Assembly (NCBI RefSeq): GCF_037975245.1
Contig: NC_092580.1
Span: 18,960,501 to 19,024,500, forward strand
Reading direction: 5' to 3'
From: Apostichopus japonicus
Lineage: Eukaryota; Echinodermata; Holothuroidea; Aspidochirotida; Stichopodidae
Length of the DNA stretch: 64,000 bases
Under the pieces are notes generated by a model. It made no database searches, had not been told where the DNA came from, and worked only from the letters and a program-made list of their open reading frames with translations. Made by a program: the position numbers and the translations under genes. Position 1 is the first letter of the stretch. Every line of letters starts with the position of its first letter. Shown piece by piece: positions 61,401 through 64,000 of the stretch.

Positions 61401-62471
61401 ATATACCATATGTTACATATGATGTATGATGCATGTCATGTGATACATACTCTATCATGTAATATATGACATGTGAGATAAGGCCTGTGGTATATGGCAT
61501 GTCATATGTGATATATATTTATAAATATTACGGGATGTGCCATTTATAACATATGATATATGGTGCATGTCATGTGATATATGATGTCATGCGATATGTG
61601 TTCTGTGGTACATGATATGTGATATGTCATATATGATATATTACATGCTGTGCCATATATGTCATGTGATATATGATATGTGATGGGATACATGACATGT
61701 GATATATGACATGGTGTGCAATATATGTCATGTCATATATGATATGATATGTCATGTGAATTGTGATATCCCATGTGATATGTTATACTTCCTGTGATAC
61801 ATGACGTGATATATGATTTGTTTCAAATAACCTATGTCATGTGATAAATGACATGTGCTCTGTGATATATTATTAAAAATTGACATGATATGTGATGTAA
61901 TCATAACTATGTATGCGATTTCAGAATGCAGCAGTCCTTACATCATACATATCATGAAGTTCAGTGTCAGTTTCTTTTGACAATTAGGATGCAGTATGTT
62001 CAAATTTATTTTCCAATCCATTAAAAATTTGAGTATCTAATAGGCTATTTCCAAAAGATAATTTTCACATGACATCTGTGCAAGTAATGTTGTCTGACTG
62101 TTACAATAATCAACCACTCTAGGGCTGAGTACTTATTCATGAATATTCAGTCATTATATATGTACATATGTACGTACATACATAATTCCTGTTACATTAA
62201 AAAATGTCATTCTCAAACCAAAAAATCCAGAATTATTGATGTATGTGCTGATTGTTTCATTTATAGAACAGCTGACTGTTTCAGTATTTACTGCATATAC
62301 CTCTCATATGGGTTTTCAATCTTTTTCATCTTCTCATTCTAAATTTCTTCTTATTTCTTTAAATAACCTTTATTTCCATTTTTTCAGAACTACTTTAAAG
62401 ACGTTTGGAACATCTTTGATTTTATAATCGTCCTTGGAACCATTGTACATATTATTATCACCAAACTTGAT
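19325..62471 (+). CDS. Cav1: L-type (Cav1) voltage-gated calcium channel alpha1 subunit, internal part (22 exons)
   Basis: Pore-forming subunit of a high-voltage-activated calcium channel in the plasma membrane; opens on depolarisation and admits Ca2+. Exons: 19325-19428, 20274-20389, 22390-22440, 30746-30836, 32299-32459, 36961-37186, 40560-40770, 43193-43313, 44013-44256, 44480-44504, 44871-44919, 48910-49060, 50158-50287, 53153-53212, 55063-55178, 55358-55451, 56253-56413, 58433-58579, 59077-59278, 60160-60318, 61132-61242, 62388-62471. All introns are GT-AG and all phases agree, giving 938 residues without a stop. Order: IS6, AID, I-II linker, IIS1-S6, II-III linker, IIIS1-S6, III-IV linker, IVS1-S3. 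Pore glutamates of domains II and III are present. The AID followed by EDIDPENE and the II-III linker end fit Cav1. Family members are about 1,600-2,200 residues, so both ends are missing. Invertebrates usually have one Cav1 gene, orthologous to CACNA1C/D/F/S together; I cannot pick one vertebrate paralogue. Confidence 0.96.
19429..20273 (+). other. Cav1: Intron, IS6 to AID
   Basis: Begins gtaagt and ends catccatccag. An AT-rich stretch with no repeat or second exon that I can recognise. Short open frames on both strands resemble no known protein. Confidence 0.7.
20274..20389 (+). CDS. Cav1: Cav1 exon: alpha-interaction domain (AID) of the I-II linker
   Basis: Encodes the cytosolic stretch after IS6: [20 protein letters not shown], then the [20 protein letters not shown]. 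In high-voltage-activated channels the AID consensus (QQ, E, L, GY, WI) binds the groove of the CaV beta subunit, which controls surface expression and gating. All consensus positions are present, including Tyr and Trp, so beta binding is expected. This separates the gene from Cav3 channels, which lack an AID. It joins the IS6 exon through a split Gly codon (gg/a). The donor (gtacat) is weak, but the frame continues exactly into the next exon. Confidence 0.97.
20390..22389 (+). other. Cav1: Intron after the AID exon
   Basis: A 2.0-kb intron with weak donor gtacat and acceptor ttcaaatg...aacag. It contains a five-copy roughly 46-bp minisatellite (21486-21722, listed separately) and a short CTG run near 21043. 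Nothing else is recognised. Confidence 0.7.
21486..21722. repeat. 46-bp minisatellite, five copies
   Basis: Unit approximates tttcttcatgagacattgtc tgcagaggtatgattggctca; copies are diverged. Lies in the intron after the AID exon. Confidence 0.92.
22390..22440 (+). CDS. Cav1: Cav1 exon: I-II linker, acidic segment after the AID
   Basis: A 51-nt exon encoding [17 protein letters not shown] plus one base. The EDIDPENE motif directly after the AID is close to that of vertebrate L-type channels and is a good subtype marker. Acceptor is aacag after a long T tract; donor is a strong gtgagt. Phase 1 enters and phase 1 leaves, so the exon joins directly to 30746 or through the candidate microexon at 24981-25016. 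Confidence 0.93.
24981..25016 (+). CDS. Cav1: Candidate 36-nt microexon in the I-II linker (12 codons)
   Basis: Bounded by acceptor acatgcag and donor gtaatt. With the phase-1 base from 22440 it reads [12 protein letters not shown] and leaves one base, which joins 30746 in the correct phase. Length is a multiple of three and there is no stop, so it could be included or skipped without changing frame. The peptide is basic, unlike the acidic flanks. I cannot recall a family member with this peptide, and a 36-nt open segment with AG/GT borders can occur by chance. Inferred, not certain; not counted in the 22 exons. Confidence 0.42.
25440..26260. repeat. Cluster of truncated MITE-like ends and a pyrimidine tract
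   Basis: Three C-run plus terminus-like segments: gtgatacgcccttggatcc (about 25542-25560), cctcgatccgtcactgg (about 25988-26005) and cagatacgcgcctgg (about 26248-26262). Between the last two, 26051-26212 is CT-rich. I could not find the matching left ends, so these look like truncated or nested non-autonomous elements. Confidence 0.45.
30296..30351. repeat. 14-bp tandem repeat, four copies
   Basis: Unit ttaccctccaagtg repeated four times with single-base changes. Confidence 0.95.
30746..30836 (+). CDS. Cav1: Cav1 exon: I-II linker, Ser-rich middle
   Basis: Encodes [20 protein letters not shown] then [10 protein letters not shown] plus two bases, following a good pyrimidine tract (tctctctctctgctctgcag) and donor gtaagt. 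It is a variable cytosolic segment rich in Ser and Glu with no fold that I recognise. Assignment rests on phase agreement on both sides and strong splice sites; such linker regions align poorly between phyla. Confidence 0.85.
30837..32298 (+). other. Cav1: Intron before IIS1
   Basis: Starts with a C-rich run of repeated catgaccc/cctcccc motifs (about 30845-30955). A higher-complexity stretch at about 31060-31450 looks different from the surrounding AT-rich DNA and may be an old mobile-element fragment, but I cannot name it. No exon is seen. Confidence 0.6.
32299..32459 (+). CDS. Cav1: Cav1 exon: end of I-II linker and IIS1
   Basis: Encodes a basic stretch ([20 protein letters not shown]) followed by the IIS1 helix ([20 protein letters not shown]) and the start of the S1-S2 loop ([11 protein letters not shown]). 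The basic run just before S1 and the FYWLV...LNT pattern match L-type channels closely. Acceptor is atctgtag, donor gttagt. It begins by completing a Lys codon (aa/a) and ends with one base of the next Asp codon. Confidence 0.96.
32460..36960 (+). other. Cav1: Intron within IIS1-S2 loop
   Basis: A 4.5-kb intron, donor gttagt, acceptor tttctttcag. AT-rich, with C or G homopolymers near 33168 and 34525 and a short TATG/TATA microsatellite at 36206-36257. No exon-like segment or named mobile element was recognised. Confidence 0.7.
36206..36257. repeat. TATG/TATA microsatellite
   Basis: Alternating tatatg, tatata and tatgtg units over about 50 bp. Confidence 0.9.
36961..37186 (+). CDS. Cav1: Cav1 exon: IIS2 to IIS4 (voltage sensor)
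   Basis: Encodes IIS2 ([20 protein letters not shown]), the loop [18 protein letters not shown]3 ([11 protein letters not shown]) and IIS4 ([17 protein letters not shown]). S4 has Arg/Lys at every third position (R, R, R, K, R), the charge ladder that moves with voltage. The acidic residue in S2 (FTIEML) and the Asp at the S3 start (FDCF) are the usual countercharges. Donor gtaagc splits the last Arg codon (ag/g). Confidence 0.98.
37513..37818. mobile_element. Foldback element with about 91-bp inverted arms
   Basis: The left arm 37513-37603 (aaaagaatagtccaggt ... gaaatttgcattcaattcc) is the imperfect complement of the right arm 37726-37818 (ggaattgaaggcaaatttc ... acctggactattctttt). About 120 bp of loop lies between. 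The right two thirds are related to 50923-51080. No coding capacity, so a long-terminal-inverted-repeat MITE. Confidence 0.88.
38977..39590. repeat. Degenerate CAGT/CAGATAAT satellite, about 0.6 kb
   Basis: Built of cagt tetramers with interspersed gataatcagtcag and agaagttagtcagtcag blocks. The strands are asymmetric. Lies in the IIS4-S5 intron. Confidence 0.95.
40560..40770 (+). CDS. Cav1: Cav1 exon: IIS4-S5 linker, IIS5 and start of pore loop
   Basis: Encodes [20 protein letters not shown] (S4-S5 linker), IIS5 ([20 protein letters not shown]), [20 protein letters not shown] and the first pore helix [10 protein letters not shown]. The short extracellular loop between S5 and the pore and the [11 protein letters not shown] signature are typical of Cav1 domain II. 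The first base completes Arg of IIS4. The exon ends in phase 0 before the selectivity filter; donor is gtgagt. The 3' intron immediately becomes a long pyrimidine tract. Confidence 0.98.
40771..43192 (+). other. Cav1: Intron inside the domain II pore region
   Basis: The first part is a 525-bp CCCTCC tract (40855-41382). After that the sequence is ordinary AT-rich intron to the acceptor ttccgtttag. Open frames of up to 249 codons across the tract are low-complexity artefacts. Confidence 0.75.
40855..41382. repeat. 525-bp pyrimidine tract (CCCTCC)n
   Basis: Nearly uninterrupted C/T on the + strand with ccctccctcctctcc motifs; the minus strand is G/A with many ggg runs. Starts 85 bp after the donor of the IIS5/pore exon. 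Such tracts can form triplex or G-quadruplex structures, which is inference here. Confidence 0.97.
43193..43313 (+). CDS. Cav1: Cav1 exon: domain II selectivity filter and IIS6 (first half)
   Basis: Encodes [20 protein letters not shown], then [20 protein letters not shown] and one base. The Glu of TGEDW is the domain II member of the EEEE ring that makes these channels calcium-selective. The rest is the extracellular end and first half of IIS6. The donor is gtatcctt, a perfect match to the minor (U12) class donor, and it interrupts the Tyr codon of GGNYILLNVF. Both sides match the family without a gap. Confidence 0.97.
43314..44012 (+). other. Cav1: Probable U12-type (minor spliceosome) GT-AG intron in IIS6
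   Basis: Donor is gtatcctt. The sequence ttccttag lies at 43991-43998, its branch adenosine about 15 nt before the terminal ag at 44011-44012. These match the U12 donor (RTATCCTT) and branch-site (TTCCTTAAC) consensus closely, and the short branch-to-acceptor distance and weak pyrimidine tract also fit. Minor introns are known in voltage-gated sodium and calcium channel genes. The intron interior is AT-rich with no repeat noticed. Confidence 0.85.
44013..44256 (+). CDS. Cav1: Cav1 exon: IIS6 end and start of II-III linker
   Basis: Completes IIS6 ([20 protein letters not shown]) and enters the cytosolic II-III linker with a highly charged, probably helical run ([20 protein letters not shown]), then a Pro/Gly section ([20 protein letters not shown]) and [14 protein letters not shown]. 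The [11 protein letters not shown] signature is almost invariant in Cav1/Cav2. The acceptor is that of the putative U12 intron. Donor gtaaac; ends in phase 2. Confidence 0.97.
44480..44504 (+). CDS. Cav1: Cav1 exon: 25-nt microexon in II-III linker
   Basis: Completes Arg (ag/a) and adds SMDSENEK. Acceptor ttcactcttag, donor gtcagt. Its 25 nt are needed for phase: joining 44256 directly to 44871 gives AGA TAA, an immediate stop. If the donor is not used the frame stays open for 14 more codons (starting VSERQEK) to a stop at 44547-44549. Supported by exact phase on both sides; a very short exon, so less certain than its neighbours. Confidence 0.78.
44871..44919 (+). CDS. Cav1: Cav1 exon: II-III linker, acidic segment
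   Basis: Encodes [16 protein letters not shown] plus one base of a Gly/Asp codon. Acceptor cctttcacag, strong donor gtgaga. Cytosolic, charged, variable segment; no domain recognised. The donor is the first base of a roughly 3.7-kb 45-bp minisatellite, so the 5' splice site is embedded in the repeat edge. Phase matches 44504 and 48910. Confidence 0.85.
44920..48585 (+). repeat. 45-bp minisatellite, about 80 copies
   Basis: Unit reads roughly gatgtccctatagcatcttg / atatgtcttctaacggctca / gtgta. From the first full units to about 48585 there is room for about 81 copies. Variation includes cgcat/agcat, tgta/cgga/tgaa and an inserted tata. In the first part a higher-order unit of 180 bp (four monomers) is visible: the gacatc variant recurs at about 45126, 45306, 45486 and 45666. 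A 182-bp unit is duplicated near 46441-46838. Because 45 is a multiple of three, open frames appear on both strands; these are repeat artefacts, not genes. Confidence 0.97.
48586..48909 (+). other. Cav1: Intron tail between minisatellite and next exon
   Basis: 324 bp of unique AT-rich sequence after the last repeat copy, ending tcgatttcttaag. The acceptor has AAG rather than the usual CAG/TAG, so it may be a weak site. Confidence 0.7.
48910..49060 (+). CDS. Cav1: Cav1 exon: II-III linker, acidic run and conserved end
   Basis: Encodes [20 protein letters not shown], then [20 protein letters not shown] and [10 protein letters not shown] plus two bases. The second half corresponds to the conserved end of the Cav1 II-III linker (RP.P.SEL...K...PMP.AS..F.F), which sits next to IIIS1. 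The poly-acidic part is variable in the family. Acceptor cttaag is weak; donor gtgagg. The exon lies 325 bp after the end of the large minisatellite. Confidence 0.95.
49061..50157 (+). other. Cav1: Intron before IIIS1
   Basis: A 1.1-kb AT-rich intron. Its second half (49763-50105) is a two-copy direct duplication, listed separately. Acceptor is ttttcgtatag. Confidence 0.7.
49763..50105. repeat. Two-copy direct duplication, 169-bp period
   Basis: Copies start gaatatgctgactaa at 49763 and 49932 and end near attgacacacaagac. Copy 2 carries small insertions (tatat, gtatgtaaag). Confidence 0.93.
50158..50287 (+). CDS. Cav1: Cav1 exon: IIIS1
   Basis: Encodes [16 protein letters not shown], the IIIS1 helix ([20 protein letters not shown]) and IDKRRND of the extracellular S1-S2 loop. 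The LAAEDP motif at the end of S1 is characteristic of domain III. It completes Gly from the previous exon (gg/g) and ends in phase 0; donor gtaaga. Confidence 0.96.
50923..51080 (+). repeat. Partial copy of the 37.5-kb foldback family
   Basis: Aligns by eye to 37663-37818: gcttcaagttcactttgggt, then ggagttcaatgcaaacttca ccagg, then catctggacaatcctttt. I could not find a clear left arm. Confidence 0.7.
52081..52146 (+). repeat. SINE-type tail, second copy
   Basis: aataataataat, then ggatttataatgcacacata and gtgctcaaggcactgtg. Diverged from the 16.9-kb copy. Confidence 0.5.
52852..52931. repeat. 27-bp tandem repeat, three copies
   Basis: Unit cacaccctccaccaccccag cctatgt, three times with few changes. 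Confidence 0.95.
53153..53212 (+). CDS. Cav1: Cav1 exon: IIIS2
   Basis: A 60-nt exon encoding [20 protein letters not shown], the IIIS2 helix with the conserved Glu (FTFEIVLK). It is in phase 0 at both ends. To my memory vertebrate CACNA1C carries two alternative 60-nt versions at this position (exons 21/22); here only one is visible. Acceptor tttttgacag, donor gtatgt. Confidence 0.95.
54265..54625. repeat. Two-copy direct duplication, 181-bp period
   Basis: gaagcagtttttgttcta occurs at 54309 and 54490; both copies end with gtgaggcaggggaaatccag gg. The copies are similar with scattered substitutions. Confidence 0.93.
54782..54828. repeat. Imperfect hairpin
   Basis: agtctcct...gtctt and aagac...aggagact are inverted complements around a 3-bp centre. 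Possibly the remnant of a small foldback element. Confidence 0.6.
55063..55178 (+). CDS. Cav1: Cav1 exon: IIIS2-S3 loop and IIIS3
   Basis: Encodes [20 protein letters not shown], then IIIS3 ([18 protein letters not shown]) and two bases of an Asp codon. The AYG...H.GAFCR...N.LDLLVV pattern is the standard domain III S2-S3 region. Acceptor ctgttgtcag; donor gtaagc. Phase 2 exit, completed by c at 55358. Confidence 0.96.
55179..55357 (+). other. Cav1: Short intron (179 bp) between IIIS3 and IIIS4
   Basis: The shortest intron in the gene segment, with a good pyrimidine tract (tctttttttcctccccatcag). Nothing else in it. Confidence 0.85.
55358..55451 (+). CDS. Cav1: Cav1 exon: IIIS4 voltage sensor
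   Basis: Encodes [20 protein letters not shown] then [13 protein letters not shown]4 shows the K/R ladder K, R, R, R, R, R at three-residue spacing, followed by RAKGLK of the S4-S5 linker. Near identical to vertebrate Cav1 in this segment. Phase 0 exit; donor gtatga. Retaining the following intron would give a stop at its second codon. Confidence 0.97.
55452..56252 (+). other. Cav1: Intron with trinucleotide repeat before IIIS5
   Basis: More than half of this 801-bp intron is a GAT/GGT repeat (55783-56227), which stops 25 bp before the acceptor. The pyrimidine tract (cttttttcaacag) is squeezed into that gap. Confidence 0.8.
55783..56227. repeat. GAT/GGT trinucleotide repeat, 445 bp
   Basis: Interspersed gat, ggt and gtt triplets with almost no interruption. 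It ends 25 bp before the acceptor of the IIIS5 exon. Three long open frames across it (Asp/Gly, Met/Val, Ile/Thr) are low-complexity artefacts. Confidence 0.97.
56253..56413 (+). CDS. Cav1: Cav1 exon: IIIS4-S5 linker, IIIS5 and turret
   Basis: Encodes [19 protein letters not shown]5 ([20 protein letters not shown]) and [18 protein letters not shown]. Cysteines of the extracellular loop (YSC, EC) are conserved in the family. In mammalian Cav1 the Thr and Gln of IIIS5 (VTTLLQ) help bind dihydropyridines; here the Thr is kept but the Gln position is Val (VTLLLV). Donor gtaaga splits the Gln codon (ca/g). Confidence 0.97.
57161..57401. repeat. Two-copy direct duplication, 124-bp period
   Basis: cccatcgac starts copy 1 at 57161 and copy 2 at 57285. 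Shared core: gtgattatcaacaaataaac followed by atggaaaagtcata. Confidence 0.93.
58060..58330. repeat. 99-bp tandem repeat, about 2.7 copies
   Basis: tgatgtat starts copies at 58060, 58159 and 58258. The 99-bp length keeps a minus-strand frame open through all copies (91 codons), but nothing suggests a real protein. Confidence 0.93.
58433..58579 (+). CDS. Cav1: Cav1 exon: domain III pore loop and selectivity filter
   Basis: Encodes [20 protein letters not shown] (turret), then [20 protein letters not shown] and VATFEGWP. The Glu in TFEGWP is the domain III selectivity-filter residue. An NRT sequon in the extracellular turret could be N-glycosylated. FDDVL..M.ALF is the pore helix. Acceptor ttctctag, donor gtaagt; the last Lys codon is split (aa/a). 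Confidence 0.97.
58580..59076 (+). other. Cav1: Intron before IIIS6
   Basis: A 497-bp intron. It has a G run near 58798 and a roughly 33-bp repeat of ttccatttcaattatttcct at 58868-58965. No exon-like sequence. Confidence 0.75.
58868..58965. repeat. 33-bp tandem repeat near 58.9 kb
   Basis: ttcaaatatttccatttcaa ttatttcctattc repeated about 2.5 times, AT-rich. Confidence 0.9.
59077..59278 (+). CDS. Cav1: Cav1 exon: IIIS6 and start of III-IV linker
   Basis: Encodes [24 protein letters not shown]6 ([20 protein letters not shown]) and [30 protein letters not shown]6 keeps the Tyr and Ile (YII) and first Met (FFM) positions linked to dihydropyridine binding in mammals, but the second Met is Val (FFMVN, where vertebrate Cav1 has FFMMN). 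Donor gtttgt is weak but phase 0 fits the next exon exactly. Confidence 0.97.
59279..60159 (+). other. Cav1: Intron in III-IV linker
   Basis: An 881-bp intron. A SINE-like tail with (AAT)n lies at 59400-59475. The remainder is AT-rich with no recognised feature. Confidence 0.7.
59400..59475 (+). repeat. SINE-type tail, third copy
   Basis: (aat)n followed by atttattttgtaaagcgtaa and aagtgctctaaaacgct. Confidence 0.6.
60160..60318 (+). CDS. Cav1: Cav1 exon: III-IV linker end and IVS1
   Basis: Encodes [20 protein letters not shown], then [20 protein letters not shown] and IVS1 ([18 protein letters not shown]). The linker between domains III and IV (C.E.ALKA.P...YIPKN) is one of the most conserved cytosolic stretches of the family. 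Acceptor atcttgcag, donor gtgagt, phase 0 at both ends. Confidence 0.97.
60319..61131 (+). other. Cav1: Intron between IVS1 and IVS2
   Basis: An 813-bp intron with a short SINE tail ((AAT)n followed by aagcgctatt, 60371-60412). Nothing else is recognised. Confidence 0.7.
60371..60412 (+). repeat. SINE-type tail, fourth copy (short)
   Basis: (aat)n followed by agaatttgtaaagcgctatt. Only the end is preserved. Confidence 0.55.
61132..61242 (+). CDS. Cav1: Cav1 exon: IVS1-S2 loop and IVS2
   Basis: Encodes [16 protein letters not shown], then IVS2 ([21 protein letters not shown]). The conserved Glu of FTMECILK and the YGQS...LN motif identify it. 111 nt, phase 0 at both ends. Acceptor ctcatatgcag, donor gtaggt. 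A longer open frame that reads through from upstream is coincidental. Confidence 0.96.
61243..62387 (+). other. Cav1: Intron between IVS2 and IVS3
   Basis: A 1.1-kb intron. About half is an AT-rich degenerate GATATG/CATATG repeat (61345-61880). The acceptor has a good pyrimidine tract (tatttccattttttcag). Confidence 0.75.
61345..61880. repeat. Degenerate GATATG/CATATG satellite
   Basis: Irregular catgtgatat, gatatgtgat and atatgacatg motifs over 530 bp, with much local inverted symmetry. In the IVS2-S3 intron. Confidence 0.9.
62388..62471 (+). CDS. Cav1: Cav1 exon: IVS3 (last exon in the window)
   Basis: Encodes [20 protein letters not shown] and HIIITKLD, the IVS3 helix. 84 nt, phase 0 at both ends. 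To my memory vertebrate Cav1 genes use alternative 84-nt exons (31/32) at this position. Asp in NIFDFIIV is the conserved S3 countercharge. Acceptor ttttttcag, donor gtaagt. IVS4 to the C-terminus are not in the window. Confidence 0.96.
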
Positions 62472-64000
62472 GTAAGTTAAATATTCTTCTATTAACTAAA
62501 AGAATTTAATATATGGTAGAACATATAACTGTTCTTATAAGCTACAAATCAAGTAGGGTTTATTTGGGCATATAATAAGGATTTTATATAGGTGTTGAGA
62601 CTTTTTTCTTTTCACAAAAAGGGATAACCATCACCTTAAGTTTCAAAGGCTGAGCTACTTGACTAGACATAGTCATGAAAGCCACATGGCCAAAATTTTG
62701 TAAAGAAATATTACTTTTAGCTAAACTTTTGCGACTACATTTTAGATAACTTCATAATTCCAATCAGAGAAATTTACATAATTTACACAGGTAAGCATGA
62801 TTTTTTTTGGGAGGAATTGTTTGCTAAAAAAGCCTTTCATTCATTTTATGAATGATACAATGTGGAAGCATTCATCCAATGTAGGAGGACCCTGTTCACT
62901 TGGTCAGAGGCTACTATGGGACACATAAGGAGACAGAAAAAGAGGTTTTTTTTTAAACTTTTGTCAGTGGTGCCTGTGCTGCAACCCATACAACCTCATG
63001 ATTACTTTCCTCATGGGTCAGAAGATGATGTACTAATTTTGTTAAACTTTTCAAGAAGAAGAGAAAAAATAGACTTCTGGCTTATGCCTTGTTGTACATG
63101 TATAGTACGTAGATGATCGAAATGGAATAAAACTTGCAAATCCTGTACCTTCAAAATTGAATTGTCTAGTGATTCTATTTCAAACTTAATCCAACAATAT
63201 GTGAAATTTTGTTTAAAAGGAACATCATGTGGTTTCATTGTGCATTGTTAGCATAAGTATGGTAGACACATAGTATGGTGTGATACTTTTCAAAAGGTTC
63301 TCCGATCTGAACATATCTGACAGTTTGAGAGGAGAATCATTGATGACAATCATTTCTTCTGAGTACTACAACATTGACCAAACATGAATAATAATAAGTG
63401 GAATATGCTAATGCTCTTACATTATACAACATTGATTTGATTTCCTTTTGAAAGTCACAAATCATTATTCAACTAGCAGTGTCATTGTGACTGCGAAGGT
63501 GAGATGGGGTTATGAGAGAACGGGTGAGTGTTAAGAGAGGGGAGATATGTTAGGAGGGTAGAGGGGGGGGGGACAGAGGGCAGGAGGGAAATTCTGTTTA
63601 TTATGCAGTTGAGCATTTCTCACAAACTTGTTTGCAGTATAGTCAGGTAAGTGGTTAATAGTTTCTCTTCTAAATGGTTCAGGAGTCTTTTGAGAATTTC
63701 ACAGTTTTAATGGTTGACAAGATACCATTTAAGTGGCTTGGGGTTCATCAGTTAAAGTGACTGGACTATTCATTCTAATACACAGACCATAATATCAGGC
63801 TCTCAGATGTAGCACAAAACTCAATGGAAACATCTAAAGACTTGTATTGCCTCAGATGACAATTTTACAAAATGTTACAAAGTTCTCAAGGATAGATCTA
63901 GTTAAATGTTTTAATCCAAGGGTCCCGTATTGTTTGAAGGGAAAGACCATGGATTGGTTGAGTGATATAGAATTTACGAACAATGGTGAATATCATGAAT
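62472..64000 (+). other. Cav1: Intron after IVS3, cut by the window end
   Basis: AT-rich with a G run near 63562. I looked for the next exons (variable S3-S4 loop, then the IVS4 Arg ladder) and found none, so they should lie beyond the window. No repeat is recognised. Confidence 0.65.

Noticed and set aside
62704-62791. Possible extra exon ending tttacacag before gtaagc, for the IVS3-S4 loop
   Set aside because: With the nearer acceptor it has an in-frame stop; with the further one the peptide does not resemble the family's S3-S4 region.
1-64000. CRISPR arrays, operons, bacterial promoters or prophage
   Set aside because: The window is animal genomic DNA with a spliced gene; the tandem arrays have no spacer structure.

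Overview
This is AT-rich, intron-dominated animal DNA. It holds an internal part of one gene on the + strand: the alpha1 (pore) subunit of an L-type (Cav1) voltage-gated calcium channel. I place 22 coding exons between 19325 and 62471, plus one candidate microexon at 24981-25016. Joined in order they keep one open frame of 2,814 nt (938 residues), and every splice phase agrees. The segment starts in S6 of domain I and runs through the beta-subunit binding site (AID), the I-II linker, all of domain II, the II-III linker, all of domain III, the III-IV linker and IVS1-IVS3. Start codon, IS1-IS5, the domain I pore, IVS4-S6 and the C-terminus lie outside the window or were not recognised. No promoter, polyadenylation site or second gene is supported.

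The domains work as one protein. S4 helices with Arg/Lys every third residue (37.1 kb and 55.4 kb) sense voltage. The pore glutamates of domains II (GEDW, 43.2 kb) and III (FEGW, 58.5 kb) are two of the four selectivity-filter residues. The AID (20.3 kb) binds the cytosolic beta subunit. The I-II linker, the AID followed by EDIDPENE, and the end of the II-III linker ([10 protein letters not shown]...KEPMPKASS) point to Cav1 rather than Cav2 or Cav3.

Layout: 1-19324 has no recognised exon and carries MITE-like, SINE-like and tandem repeats; 19.3-22.4 kb has IS6, the AID and the linker start; 30.7-44.3 kb has the linker end and domain II; 44.3-50.3 kb has the II-III linker, interrupted by a 3.7-kb minisatellite; 50.2-59.3 kb is domain III; 60.2-62.5 kb is IVS1-S3; 62.5-64 kb is intron.

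The organism is probably a marine invertebrate, perhaps a deuterostome such as an echinoderm or hemichordate. The reasons are a single Cav1-type gene with kilobase introns, frequent C/G homopolymers, hAT-like MITEs and (AAT)n-GCGCTTTA SINE tails. This is a low-confidence guess.

The points most worth a second look are: an apparent U12-type (minor-spliceosome) intron in IIS6; a roughly 80-copy 45-bp minisatellite that starts at a splice donor and whose unit resembles that donor junction; a frame-preserving candidate microexon in the I-II linker; a 25-nt exon whose skipping or extension would truncate the channel after domain II; and loss of the IIIS5 glutamine tied to dihydropyridine binding in mammals.
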